Assembly (NCBI GenBank): GCA_000727475.1 | Contig: KL647302.1 | Location: 871,449 to 935,448 of the forward strand | DNA length: 64,000 nt | Direction of reading: 5' to 3' | From: Sarcocystis neurona | Lineage: Eukaryota; Apicomplexa; Conoidasida; Eucoccidiorida; Sarcocystidae | Shown here: positions 1 to 12,733 of the stretch, piece after piece | Numbering within the stretch: position 1 is the stretch's first letter | Layout: every line of letters begins with the position of its first letter | The notes under the pieces: model-generated | Database searches by the model: none | The model's input: only the letters and a program-made list of their open reading frames with translations | Told to the model about the DNA's origin: nothing | Translations under genes and position numbers: made by a program

Positions 1-61
1 GCGGAAGCAGCAGCAGCCGCGGCGACGACGTTAGGCAGGAAGTGCTGTATGTAGACACCGT

Positions 62-3000
62 ATGGAGAGTGTGGGACACATTCGTGGTCATCAGGAGCTG
101 CAACAACGCCTCTGCTTCCTCTGTGGCTTCCTCGTTGTCTTCGACGCATGCCTCGCACTACTGCAGCAGAACGGGCCTTCTCTAGCAGCGGCAGTGTTCT
201 GCGGATGCCGCTTGTTCTCGGCCGGGAGAGTAAGCCACTCTCTCGGTGCTGGAACGTCCAGCCACACTGCTGCTAGGATGTCCGTTGCTGTTGCCTCGTC
301 TCCTCGTTCCCCGTTTGTCCCTGAAAACTTTTCAGCGCTACCTGCAAGGCTTCCCCACGACCTTCCCGCAGACGGGACTACATCTGGCACCGCCTCTGCT
401 TTTCCAGCCGCTGCCAGAAACTCTGGTGCTCGCCTCTCACCTGCGAGGGTTGTCACTGATGCTGCGCCGTCCTGCCCACCAGCCCTGAGTGCTGTTTCCG
501 CTTCAAGTTCTGCTGCTGCTGTTCCGTGCTGTCCACGCGTGTCCCGTGCGTTCCAGCCGGTTGCTTCTCTGAGTGAATCATCTCCACCTGCCGCTACTGA
601 TGGGCCTTTCTCGTCTGCTGTTGCGGCCAGTTCTTTTTCCTCTGCTGCCGCTCTGGGTGCTGCTGGTCGCGCGTCTCCCGCTGCTTGCGGCGGTGTAGCT
701 GCTTTCGCGGCTGCACCTGCTGCAACTACTTCTACGTGTAAAGCCGCTTGGGCCACCGCTGCAGAATTTCGGCACCCTAATAAAGAACTCGGGCCTACAG
801 GGCCGCTTCCGGAGGAACGGCGGTCGTTTGCTGCAATTCCACGGCAACGCACAATGAGGGGGAGGGGCAGGGACGCAGCGCAGCGCCGACCCTCTGGACG
901 CGACTCGATGATGGAAAGTTTTGAGCAGCTGCAGGCAGCGTACGTCCAGCAGAAGGCTGCTATCGTCAGGGCTTCTATCGAAGGTGAGGCGTACTGCAGC
1001 AACACCCACCCGTCCAGTAACTACCCGCTGCGTCCCTTGTCTTCTCCAGTCTGATTTCACTCTCCTGCGCCCTACTGCTGCAGCTTCCGTATAATCACTG
1101 GAGTCCTGACCAGTGCAGTACTCTACAGCCAGGAAGGTCTGCATGCCCCGAGCCCGGGCGGCAAGGAGATGTCACAGAACCCCCAAATAAAACATCTAGA
1201 TGTAAAGCACGCCATCTGTGTAGTCGTGCGTGCGCATATTTGGTCATGGACTGACAACACGAGGGATGAGCTTGTCTACGTCTATACAGACGTGCGCTTT
1301 GTCTCTCGCCTTTCCGTGTGTCTCCCTCTCTGCACCGCATAGCCTTGCACAAGCACGCCTAATTTACGGACCTGGAAGTAGTAGGTAGAGGGAGCGGCGC
1401 GGACTTAGTGTTCACGTGCAAGCCGCTTTGTAGCGACATTGGCGCTGGGACCAACCCCTGCTTAGCATACCCGGACGCCGTCGTGCGTACACGTGCTCGT
1501 ACACACAGTCGCACATACGCAGACACGCGAGGGCTTGTCCTTGCGTAAAAAAGCTTTCAGCGGGCGCCCTTCCTGTGTGTACAGCACCGCTAGGGTAGCT
1601 CCGTTATTGCAGGTATTCTCTGCACTTCGCGCAGTTGTAGCTGAGCTGGTCGCAGCGACGTTTTTAAAGCAAGTGCGTAACCTTTCTGTGGGCCGTCCAC
1701 TTTTGTTTGTCCCTTTAGCTGTTCGTACCTCCGTTTGTGTATAGAGAGGAATTTACATGTAGGTGTGCGTGTGTAAGAGTGGCAGAAGTTGATGGTGTGA
1801 CTCTTGTGGTGATTGCGTGGCGTGCTCTGCGTGGACTTGAGGTGCGCACAACACCCTGCGTTGTGTGGGTTGTTGTGGACCTTCCCTTCGTTTTTTTCTG
1901 TCTACTACGTGTCTTCCTTCTACATCAGCTGTCTGCAGCCAGGAAGCTTCGATGCTTGCCTTCTCGCGCACGGTCGCAACACATTTAAAATGGGCGCTAA
2001 GCAGCCCCGTGGTCGTGGCCTGTGCTTACGACAACGAGACGGAGGAACTGTATTGTTGCTTCGCGTCTCCGCCGTTACACCTTTTGAAGGCTGCGGAAGC
2101 CAATGCAGCAGCCAGTGCTGCGCCGCAGAAAGAGGGGAACCACTCCCCTGCTTTGTCACCAAGGCTGCTCGGTGGTGCCGACTCATCTGGCTCCCACGAC
2201 GAAGCGCCGGCCGCAGCCTGGCCAGCGACGCGCGGTGACGCTTCCGTTGTCGGAAAGCCAGCTGCGGGCACAAACGCCGTCGCGTTGCCCGCCGGAGGTG
2301 CAGCAGCGCCACCTCCGGCGACGTTAGGTATAGCGCCTGCTGCTGCGAACCGAAGCAGTGGCGTTGCTGCTGCTTCGTCAGAGCTTCCGGTCGGCGCGCG
2401 GCGGGCTCCGGGAGCCGGGGAGACGACAGGACGCGTCGACAGGATGAGGGGAGGTGCAGCCGGGACAGGAGGCCTGCCTTCCGTCTCAGAGCCGCACGCG
2501 GAATCCGCCTCCGCAAATAATTCACCGGATGAAACAGCGGTGCATGCGGCCTTGCCGGGGCAGCACGCATCTTCCTTCGAGCCGGGCCGGCCTCAAGTCG
2601 TCAGAGGAGCAGATTTGGCTGCAAGAGCGTCAGGGACAGGGGAGACCCCTACTCCGGGACCAGCTGCAGAAGAGACGAGACAAGCGGCGCCTACTGCCAC
2701 ACCGACGCGTGAGAACTCTGAAGTCGGTGAGCAGGCAGCAAGCCGCCGACGAGAGAACCGGCCTGAAGAATGCGCTGATGCTATGGCTGCAGCAGGTGGG
2801 CCTCCCACGGCGGAAGTGATTAGCGCTGTTGGCGCTCAAGACGCGGGGGCACCGCTTTTCGCCGTTGCGGCGGTCGAAGAGGGGTGTCGCCGTGGAGGCG
2901 GTCGATACCAGTGGACGAAAGAAACCGGAAAAGATCGCCACGTGCATGCGTGGCGAGGGCTTAAGGAAGGCGGACGCGTTAGTCCGTACCACACCGACAG

Positions 3001-6000
3001 GGCGATTTTCCCTGCGTTTCCCTACGGAGGCGGAAGGAGGAGTCGCACGAGGTCCGACGGACGGGGAAGCTGCTTCAGAAGTTCCTATGCATCTGCGGGC
3101 GATAGGGGAAACTGGCTGCGTCTCCGAGAGATTGCTGACGACAATTACTTGGGTATGAACACACGTTCTGGTGGCTGAGTGGACCAGACATACAGCGGGT
3201 GGAGAATCGCGGGGACTCGTCACTGATGCGTGTATTTTGCTGGCCAAGGGCTGCATGCACGTGTGGCCAAAAGAAGGGCCCGCAGAGACGCTCCCGTTGT
3301 TGACTGCGAAAGAGATGTGCAACACGGGAGCGCAAGTGTGTACACACAATATATGGGGGTCTCTGGATCTCTGATTATCGCACAAGAAATTTGTGTGTCT
3401 GCGTTTATCCCCCTCTTCCTGCTTCCGTTCTTGTACCTCTCTCTCTGTCTCTTTCTGTTGTCACTCTGTTTGTATGCATTTGAACACAGTGTGTGCGTAG
3501 TGACTCATGTACGTAGTAGAGCCGTTGAAGACAAATATGTTTTCGACGGGTTCCACACTTGCACGTGTGTTGCCCACACTTTCTTCGTATCCTTGAGATG
3601 CGTAGGTGTATGCGTGGTTCACCCAGCTTTGGTGCTCAGGCAGCTGCTGGTGCACCGCCGTGATGCGCCAGGAAGGGCGTGCGCAGGTAGCGAGCAGCGC
3701 AGCCTTCCACGTCTGCACTCCAGGCTGGTTGTGCGTCTCGAGCGAAGGGCGGGAGACAAGGCTGTAGAGGACAGGTGTCATACTCGCGCCTGACCGAGGC
3801 CCTCCGAGGATGAGAAGCCGGTTTCTAGATAAGGAAGCTGTTTTGCTGGCGTGTGGTGTCCAGCAGACCGTTCGGGTGCTGTGCAGTTGCATGCACATCA
3901 GTATATAGGAGTACACGGGCAAGTGTAGATATATACGTAGGCACGCGTATACGTGTGTGCGTGCTCACCTGCCTCCGTGAGGCCGCACAACCATTTCAAA
4001 AGCTTCGCCGCTACAGAAGGGATGTAGAAGAAATTCTCGGCAGGAAAGAAACATCGGCCGGGGGAATGAGATGCTCGTGTTGCGCGTGGGCTGGGCTACC
4101 GATACTACCGCAGAACGGATATTAGAGCTAACTGACTGGCGTGGACAGCTTGTGTACATGAGCGTGCGTATGTACATCTTCATTCGATATATATATATAT
4201 ATGTATGCACGCTTAGCTACCCAGGTGATTAGGTGTACACTCTGTTATGCTCGTACATGTGTATCCGGCGTGCGGGGCAAATGATACGACATGCAGATGT
4301 TATGGGAGAAAGGCAGTTGGAAGTGATAAGCTTGTGAAAGAGTTGCCTACGCCGCTGGCTGAATGAGGGGCGTCGAGGCATATTGCTTGGCTGGCGACAA
4401 AAGCGCGAGGCGGAGCGCCAGCGTGGGCATTCGCGTCATAGATTGCCCGTATTTGGATTGAGCAACAGGTAGTATACCGGTTGCATTTCTCTCCTGCCGG
4501 TCGATCCACTGGTGTTGCAGCTGCTGGGGGTCGATCTGCTGCCCCTACCTTAGCTGCTGTTGGTGTTGCGTGCCGTGTCATCTACCACCTTTACCAGTGC
4601 TGCTGGGAGAGGGTTTTTTGCGGCACGCTGGCGGACGTGTAGCTCCGACTCGTGTCTCTGCTGCCGACGCAGCTCTGCAATTGGCGACAAAGATTCCGCG
4701 AGATCGACGTGGCAGCTGCAGCCCCGTGCCACCTGCGTGCGCTTCGGTGGCCGGTCTCGCTCTTCCGCCCTATTATACTGTGTGTACGTGTGTGCGGTGG
4801 GAGGCGAGCTGCTCGTTGTTTTCTTCTAAAGGCCAGCGAAGCACGTCAGCCGAGCAGAGGATACCGACGGTTTACCAAGTGTTTCGTACTTGCTCCTGCA
4901 GTGCTCCTGTCTTGGATTCGTCGGCCGTTTGGCTCTGTATGTTGCTGCAGCTCACCAACTGCTGCAGTTCCTGAGGCGGCGATTCAGGGAAGACAAGGAA
5001 GCCACAGACTCCGTCGTCTTCATTCCTCGACCGGCATCGCCGTCGGCTGACGAAAAAAGTGTTGCAGAGGTGGTACGGACACGTGCGACCCCCGCAGCGG
5101 CTCCACCGGGAGGAGCTGCACCAGCGGCAGCAACTGCTGCAGGCCTGCAGACAGCTGCAGCGACAGCTACGCCGGGAACGGCGGCAGCGGTGTCTCAGGG
5201 CGCGGGCAGCAGTGACGGCGGAGATGCACGGCAACGTACGATGGGCAGTGTGGAAGGTAAGACGTCCCACCGCAGATGCAAATGCCTGCCAACGGCAAGA
5301 TATGATGACAGGGGAAACGACGCAGATGCAGCATTGGGTCTTTTTCTTTCGACAATAAGAGTCAACCTGCAAGCGGGAGACCATTCGTTTCCCTGGCAAA
5401 AAAAGTTGCGCAGGCACAGGCGTACAGACCACCGACTCTACACTAGTTTACTACTACTACTACTACTACTACTACTGCTACTACTACTACTACTACCAAT
5501 ACTATTACTACTGCTACTACTACTCCTCCGGGTAACGGTGCTGCTATTCCAACTACTGCTGGCACTACTACTGGTGCTACTACTACTACTACGACTACTA
5601 CTACTATTACCACTACTACTACTACTACTGGTACTACAACAACTACTACTACGCGGCTCTCAGGGGGCCGTAGCCAGTCTTTATGTGAGTACGATTTCGA
5701 AAGAGGCTGGTGCTGCAGAGCCTCTCCTGTTAGGCCGCCGGGTTTGGACAGACGCGTGAACGGAGGACGGAGGGGGAGGAGGCGGACGAGGAGGCGGACA
5801 CACGTTGACGCGGCCTTGCCCGACTTCTTCTCTGTAGCAACGCAGCGCTTGTTTCACACGCCGCAGCAGAGCAAACCTACGCAAGTTCACCAACTCTCGC
5901 CGGCATGCACGCCTCCGCCTGCAGCGCATGAATAAACGCACATGTTCAGAGACACATACGTACATACATGTTTATATATATCATGTATTCACCACCTCTC

Positions 6001-9000
6001 GCCAGCAGGGAAAGTCTCTGCTTGCAGCGCCGCTTTAAACGCGCATAGATAGGGAAACACATATGTAAACATAAGTACATATATTCGCCACCTCCCGCCG
6101 GCGTGGAAATATTCTGCCTGCAGCGCCTGTATAAACGCGCATATATAGGAAAGTGCATATGTATATATATGTATATGTATATGTATATGTATATATACAT
6201 ATATATATATGTGTATGTATGTATATATATGTATATGTACATGTATATGTATATGTATATATACATATATATATGTGTATGTATGTATATATATGTATAT
6301 GTAGCAAGTGTACGTAGGCGCACATCGGTGTGTCGTCTACGGGAGCGCAGAATTCGTAGTCTGGAGACGATACAGCAGCAACGGAAGCGGGCCTGGTGCC
6401 GTGTCTCGGGCTGTAGAAAAGGTGGTATTCAGCGTGAACACGACGGTTTGTTTCTTTATCTCTCTCTCTGTGACTGGGTAAGAGTCAGGTACAGCATGGC
6501 TTACACTTACATACATACATTGTTGCATATATATAGCAGAAAGTCGTCAGCTATCTAGGAAGGATTGCGGGACATTTTTCTTCCCGTGTTCGACGCACGT
6601 GTCATGTGTTTCCCGGTAGTCAAATGTTGTATCAGCGGGCAGACATCGCCGCATCGGCTGCGGAAGGGGTCAGAGTGTAAGGGTGCTTATACGTACACTC
6701 CCAGAGCTACATCGCGCAGTATCTCTGTTTTACGGTACGTAAAATTCTCCTGCATGTCTCTATATCGTTGCGCATGTACTGCCTTTCTTTCTGAGCGGGA
6801 GGGGGGCTGCCGGACAGACCTGCCGCTGGCGGCGTGGGCGCATCAGCACGTTTACAATGGACTTCCTACCTTATAGACTTGCGTGTTAATTTTTCCACAT
6901 TGTATCTGCTCATCGAGTGGCGGTTTTCCATTCCCTTCCTAGTCCTTCTTCGTCATCCTCCGGCGCCCTTCCTCCCTTTTTTCTGCCGCGGTCCACTTCG
7001 TGGTCTTCCATTTGCTCGTCTTCTCTCCGTCTTCACCTGCTGTTGTTGCTGACGAACGTCGTCTTGCTGGTGTCTACATGCGTTTTCACCAGCAGTCTTC
7101 CGTCTGTGTGACACACGCGCTGCTGACAGTCGGTCACCTCTGTGTGGGTTGTCGCGGATGTATGCAGCAACCACAGCAGCCAAACTTCGACGGGGACCGG
7201 AAGACAGCGCAGCCGAGCAGCAGAGGGACGGTGACGCCGCGCTGCAAAGTGACGCTGCTGGGGACGAGAAACTCTCCCGACGCCAAGCCTGGGTTTTTTC
7301 CCTGGACAGCGGCTGCATTGGACGGTTGTTCTGGGCCTGCAGAGAGGCACCTGATGAAGCCCGAGTAAGAGCGGAGTGGTGGTCCAGCCTTAGTCCTGGA
7401 AGACATCTGAGCTTCTGTCCTACCTTCACATGCTTTGACGCACAGACTGCGAGTCTTACACATCTCGCATACGTAGGTGTATCTATACACCCTGTATGTA
7501 TAATATATCCACCTGCATATATATATATATATTTATGTGTATGTCTATCTGTCTAGCATATGTACGTACTTGTGAGACCCGTGAGAGTGCCACAAGACTT
7601 TTACTGGATAGGAGAAGTGCGCTTCACAAGAGAAGTATGAAGACGATTTGGCCCGTCACACGAGCATTTCTTTCGTTTCGCGTTGGTGAATATCCCCCAC
7701 GCCCGAGTGAACATTGCAGGGAGTAGAAGCGCAATGGCGTCGCGTTGAGCGACAAGCTGTGCGGCTGTGAGTGTGCGGAAGATATCGGCTCAGCTTGAGT
7801 CACTTGTCTACTTGCGTGTATATATCTATGTCCTGTCTTCTCCCCTGTATCTCGCTGTATTCCTACTTGCCGTATATGGGTGTATCCAGTCACCCGCCCT
7901 GTCTTTTTTTGTGTCTTCTTGTTGGGAAGATGAAGGCTTTCCACGTTTTCCTGACTTGGGGGGTGTGAACCTGGAAAGAATAAGTGCCGGTGTGAACTCT
8001 AGGAGACTGAGTCGCGCGGAGCACAGATGAAGAAGTCTTACAAGTGTGGCGCATTGCATCTCCCAACTCGTGCCACCAGAAAGAAGAAAAATTTCCATAG
8101 ATGCGCTGAGAGACAGTACAGCGAGACCCGCATCGGAACAGCTGCAGCTGCCGGACGGGGCGCAACAAAAGCACCTGCAGCACCACAAGTCGCGGCGGAA
8201 CGAGCAGCGCAGAGGGAGCTCAACAACAGCAGGCAAAGCAGCAGCAGCAGCAGAGGGAGCACAGCAACAGTTGGACGAGCAGCCGCAGCCGCGGGAAGAG
8301 CAGGTGGAAGAGAAGCAGTGGGAGGAACAGCAGGAGGGACGACAACAACAGTAGGAACCGCACCAGCAGTACGGACAGCAGCAGGCACAGCAGGAGCAGA
8401 GCAGATGGTAGGAGCAACAGCAGGGGGAGCAGAAAAGTAAAAAGCAGCAGCAGCAGGACCCACCGACGGTCTGAATTGTGCACCTTGTTTCGACGACAGA
8501 AGCAGTAAGTGACAGACATACGACGGTCCGAGGATGGGGAGTAGGTCATGCGTACGTACCGTCAGTTGCCCCCGTGGTATAGGAGAGGGAGGGGCCAGCG
8601 AAGGCTGGTCGTGAGGTCGAGCCGTGCGCATGACGGTTCGGGTCGCGTAGCTCCAGCTGTGGACCTGGGAGCAGTCGAAGCAGCGTCGTAGATGCACGAG
8701 ACGTCTAGCAGCCTAGAGCGATTAAGACCCTGCAGCAGTAGCGCTGGTGGTTGGCACGGGGTTCTTTGTGAGTCGTGGAAGAAACAGGTGGACTGCAAGT
8801 TCAAAAGAGGACGGGTGTGGAGTCGTATTCGTAGTCGTAGCCGGTGGAGGACAGTCAGGAGGAACTGCCGAGCAGCGTCGTGAGAACAGTTCCTTTTAGT
8901 AGAAGTGGACGATTTCTCCGCCATGTGTGTGTCTTTGTGTGAAGCGGACGAACTTGTCTTGGACGCGACAGTGACCCCACCCCGCCGCGGGGACATCGAC

Positions 9001-12000
9001 GCGGTCTGGGTCCGCATGCCATGTACCGATTTTCCTCTTGAGGCTTTCTGCTTGTTTCCACCGGGGGGAATACGTACAAGATTTTTTGACTGCGACTCTT
9101 ATCGAAAGGGAGGGACGGTGTGCGAAGGGTGGCTGTAGGTGGTTGGATTTTTCGCATGTGCAATTCTGCGTGACTCTTTCTTGATAGGCTTGCTGGTATG
9201 ACCCGCGCGAGGACAGACTGCTTCTGTCTTCGTCTTCGGCTCCTGTAGCCGCTGCTGCGTTCTTTCCGCCGCACCACGCCTTTTTGGAGGAGTGGCTGGG
9301 AGAGCCTTCGGCACCTGATTCACACCAGGCAGGGGGGCGACTGGCGTCGCAGCAGCAGCAGCAGGATCGAAGGGCCGTCGGAAGACGAGGCAGCGCCTAT
9401 TCCGCGAGGACCGCTGCAGCGGATATCGTCGATGCGCGCGACAGTTTTTTCCCGTATATTCGTGTGACGCGGGCGTCCCTGGAGTCGAATGGGGTCAACC
9501 GGTCGTCTTGCTTTTCGCAGAGGACCTCGTGGGAGAGCATTCCTGAAGCTTCTTCGGACGGGCTGACCCCTACTGTGTGGAGCTCTGCTGCTGCTGCTGC
9601 CTCTCCACCTGGTGTGGGTGACGCTCATCTTGCTGCTGCTGGGGAGACACGTCCTCCATTTTCTTCGGTGTCTAGAAAAAGTGCTGCTTCTTCTCACGAG
9701 GGAACCGCAGCACCGCGTGGCCCAGGGCTTCCAGCCACAGCAAGGGGAGCCGCACGGGGTCGAGCAACTATCGGCGCGACAACAGCAGCAGTAGGAATGG
9801 CCGTCGACGCCGCAGCACCCGCACCACCAGGCGGCGCGTCTCGGCAACCAGGTGCGGAGCTGCTGCCGACGGCGACAAACAGCAGATCGTCCTTGTCGAG
9901 AGCGAGCGACTCGCGCGGTCGCGACGGGCGCAGCAGCAGCCGCGGCAGCAGCGTTAGAGGCTTCGGCAGCTGGACCACGAAGCCGCGGCGCTCTTGGCAG
10001 TTTTCGACCGGTCAAGAGGGGAGTGTTGCGAATCACGTGATTGAAGAGGGGATGGCAGGCAGGAAGCGGGTGGACGCGTCGTCGTTTTACCTGCCGGGCA
10101 GGCGGGGCTCGTGTTGCCGCCCAGGTGACTACGACTACTCGGCCGCCGTTGGGTTTCCAGCTGCTAGTTCGACTGCAGGAACCCGCGACTCACCGACACT
10201 CGAGGAAAACATTCCTTTCTTTAAAAGTGAAGAACAAGAGATCGAAGCGGGCGGCGACGGAGACAGAGCTCCGCTGCGTGTGCTGGTGCGACCGCTGGTT
10301 GACCGCAGCGGCAGCTCTCGACTCTGGCAACGGGTGAAGGCAGGCAGAATCGATTACGCGTCCTCCCAGGGCTGGGGCCGGAAGCTGACTGCGACTTCTC
10401 TCAGCAGTGCCCTGCAGGGCGGCAGCAGCAACGCAGGAGGACACACTGTCATTGCGGCAGGGGAGGAGGGGAGCGGCCCGATCCCGCTGTCAAAGCACTC
10501 CGGAGAGAAAAGTCGACCAAGCTGGGGGATTTCCAGTCGACCAGCGGGGGGGGGACCGAGGCCTCGCGACGGCGGCACCAGCAACGTGAGCAGCAGCTCC
10601 TCTGTGTCAGCGGCGACTGCTGGCAGCAGTGGGGCAGGGACCGCAGCAGGCCAATCTGCTGCTGCTGCAGCTCCACTGCGAGCGAGGCCGCCAAGCAGGA
10701 GCAGTCCGGAAGAGGGTGGTGAAGCAGGCCAGAGCGAGGAAAGCAGAAGATCAAGGTCCAGGTCGGTTTTTTATCCTGCTGCGGAGCAGTCGAAGACGCC
10801 TCCGCTTGCCCGGCAACAGCAGCTACCGAGGCAGCACCAGCAGCAGCGCGTTCCGCCCCTGTCACAGGCCCAGCAACAGCAACCTGCGGCGGACCAGCAG
10901 GTGCAGCTGCCGCTTTTGCTTCAGCAGGAGCAGCGCCATCATCACGAAGGCAGCGACACGTTGGGACAACTGCAAGAAGAGGGCGGCTCTCTCCAGCCGC
11001 GCAACGTTGCTGGCGCGGGGTCTTCTCCTTTGAGCGGTGCACGGCCTGTGATGAGTCACGCCGAAAACGACGAAAGCCACAAGGAGAAACAGACGACAGA
11101 GGCAGCTGCGGGGGACTCTGAGCTTTTGAGCAGAATTACATCAATCAAAAAAGTCAGAGATTCTGTCTCCTCTCGGCGAAGCTCAGTCTCTCGCGGCCTC
11201 ATCCGAGATCATTCGCCTCGCGTAAGCGATTACGTACAGAACGAGCACCCTCGTCTTTCGAGCGCCTCAGTCCCGAACGCTGCAGTTCCCAGCGCCGCAG
11301 TCTCGAGCGCCGCAGTCCTGGGCGCCGCAGCAGACTACTATTCATATAGTGGACACCGTGGAGAGAAGAGAACGACTGGGCAGTTGTTTCTGATTTCCAC
11401 GTATGCGGTCACGTAGATTGATATGTACGGATGTAAAGCATCTCTGTGTTCCAAGCTGTTTTAAGCCGTAGCACGTGTATGTGCACACGTGTCGTCATTC
11501 GGGCTTCCACATATTTAGAGTTCAACGGCAGTACGCGTTGCTGTACGAGCACCAAGGTGCACACATATGTTTCTCTTAAGGAGACGGCTATACACACATG
11601 CATATACATACATGCGTATGTACGTATTTAGAGGCAGACCTGCATGGATCTGTATGATCTAGCTACAGAGAGTGTGTGCATATTGTTGCACACGTAGACG
11701 AGACGATTCATCATAGGTCGGCAGAAACCACTGGGGGTGTCTCGACCGGCAGAAATACGAACAGGAAAGAAACTCTACACTGCTGCGGGTGAAAGGTAAA
11801 GGAAACTCTCGTGTCCAATGCATTGAGGTGCACGGGCGAGGAGGGCCTTCTCTGCGGGGTGGACGACCGCCCAAGGCCCCGACGAAACAAGCCGGCCTGC
11901 ACCAGCAACAGCGCAGTACCGCAACAGCAGCGCCGACCGGTGTTTCTGTATAAGTGTGTGTATGTGTGTACATATGGATATATGTATGCGTACACGAGCG

Positions 12001-12733
12001 TGTGCATATATACTATGCTTGGACAAGAGAATGACCACGAGATCAATCTGCGGGAGGTGGGTGACCGTCTCCTTCTTTTGCGTCCTCGATGTGGATAGAG
12101 GCGTGTGCCGACGTAAACTGTGCATGGTTCTGTGAGCCGTCATTATCTGTCTGACTTGGGTTACTACGTTTCCCTCTGTACTCCCTGTCGTGTTGAGACA
12201 TGTGTGCTTCCGTTTTTTCTGTTGTTACTGATCATGAACTCGGGCTGTACAGCGCTGTCTACAGATGTGTATATATGTCTAGGTCGTCACTTACAATATC
12301 AATGCACGTGAACTAAATAAGTGTTCCCGCCGTGTTTGGCTTTCTGCCGCAGTTGAGCGCGTGTGTAGCGGGAGACCGGCGCCGGAGCGTCGTACGGCGA
12401 GCGCGGTCGGTGGCGAGCTCCTCGCGGTCGTCTTCGGTGCGTCCCTCACGGCGACCGACCGCGCGGGGGGGCCGGACACACGGCGACAGCCTCAGTAGTC
12501 GAGGCACCGCCGCAGAGGAAGGAGTAGGGCCTGAGCAACAGCAGCAGTGCTATCCGCTCGGATTGTTGGTTTGTATGGAGCCGCAGTTGCCCGAGACAGA
12601 CGGACTGCAGCTGCTGGACGCCATTGGTGCTGCTGTCGAACCGCTGCTGCTGCATGTTCTTGAAGTGGAATGGCTCCGGCGGGAGTGTACCAAGAAAGCC
12701 TTGCAGCTCGAGCTGCATAGAACGGTGTTCCAG
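62..12733 (+). CDS. GAF-PDE gene, N-terminal exons 1-6: low-complexity region and GAF-A
   Basis: Exon 1 is Ala/Ser-rich and ends in a helical stretch around [21 protein letters not shown]. Exon 2 (1929, after a strong pyrimidine tract) continues with a hydrophobic strand and a YDNETEEL turn, the usual start of a GAF fold, then about 370 residues of Ala/Gly/Pro-rich insert. Exon 3 (4951-5256) reads [19 protein letters not shown]. Exon 4 (7168-7364) has [18 protein letters not shown], resembling the GAF G-loop. Exon 5 (9188-11221) opens [13 protein letters not shown], later has [12 protein letters not shown] at the place of the GAF D-x-R-F segment, then Ser/Gln/Ala repeats. Exon 6 (12353-12733) has [10 protein letters not shown] and a terminal helix [21 protein letters not shown]. 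Each joint matches in phase. The GAF assignment here is inferred from scattered motifs; no cyclic-nucleotide-binding motif is visible in GAF-A. Confidence 0.55.

Noticed and set aside
5463..5759. Poly-Leu reading frame over the (TAC/CTA) tract
   Set aside because: Produced by trinucleotide repeat read in one frame; lies beyond the clear GTAAGA donor at 5256.
6103..6558. Tyr/Ile/Met-rich open frame
   Set aside because: Translation of TATATG/TGTATA minisatellite; no splice context or family resemblance.
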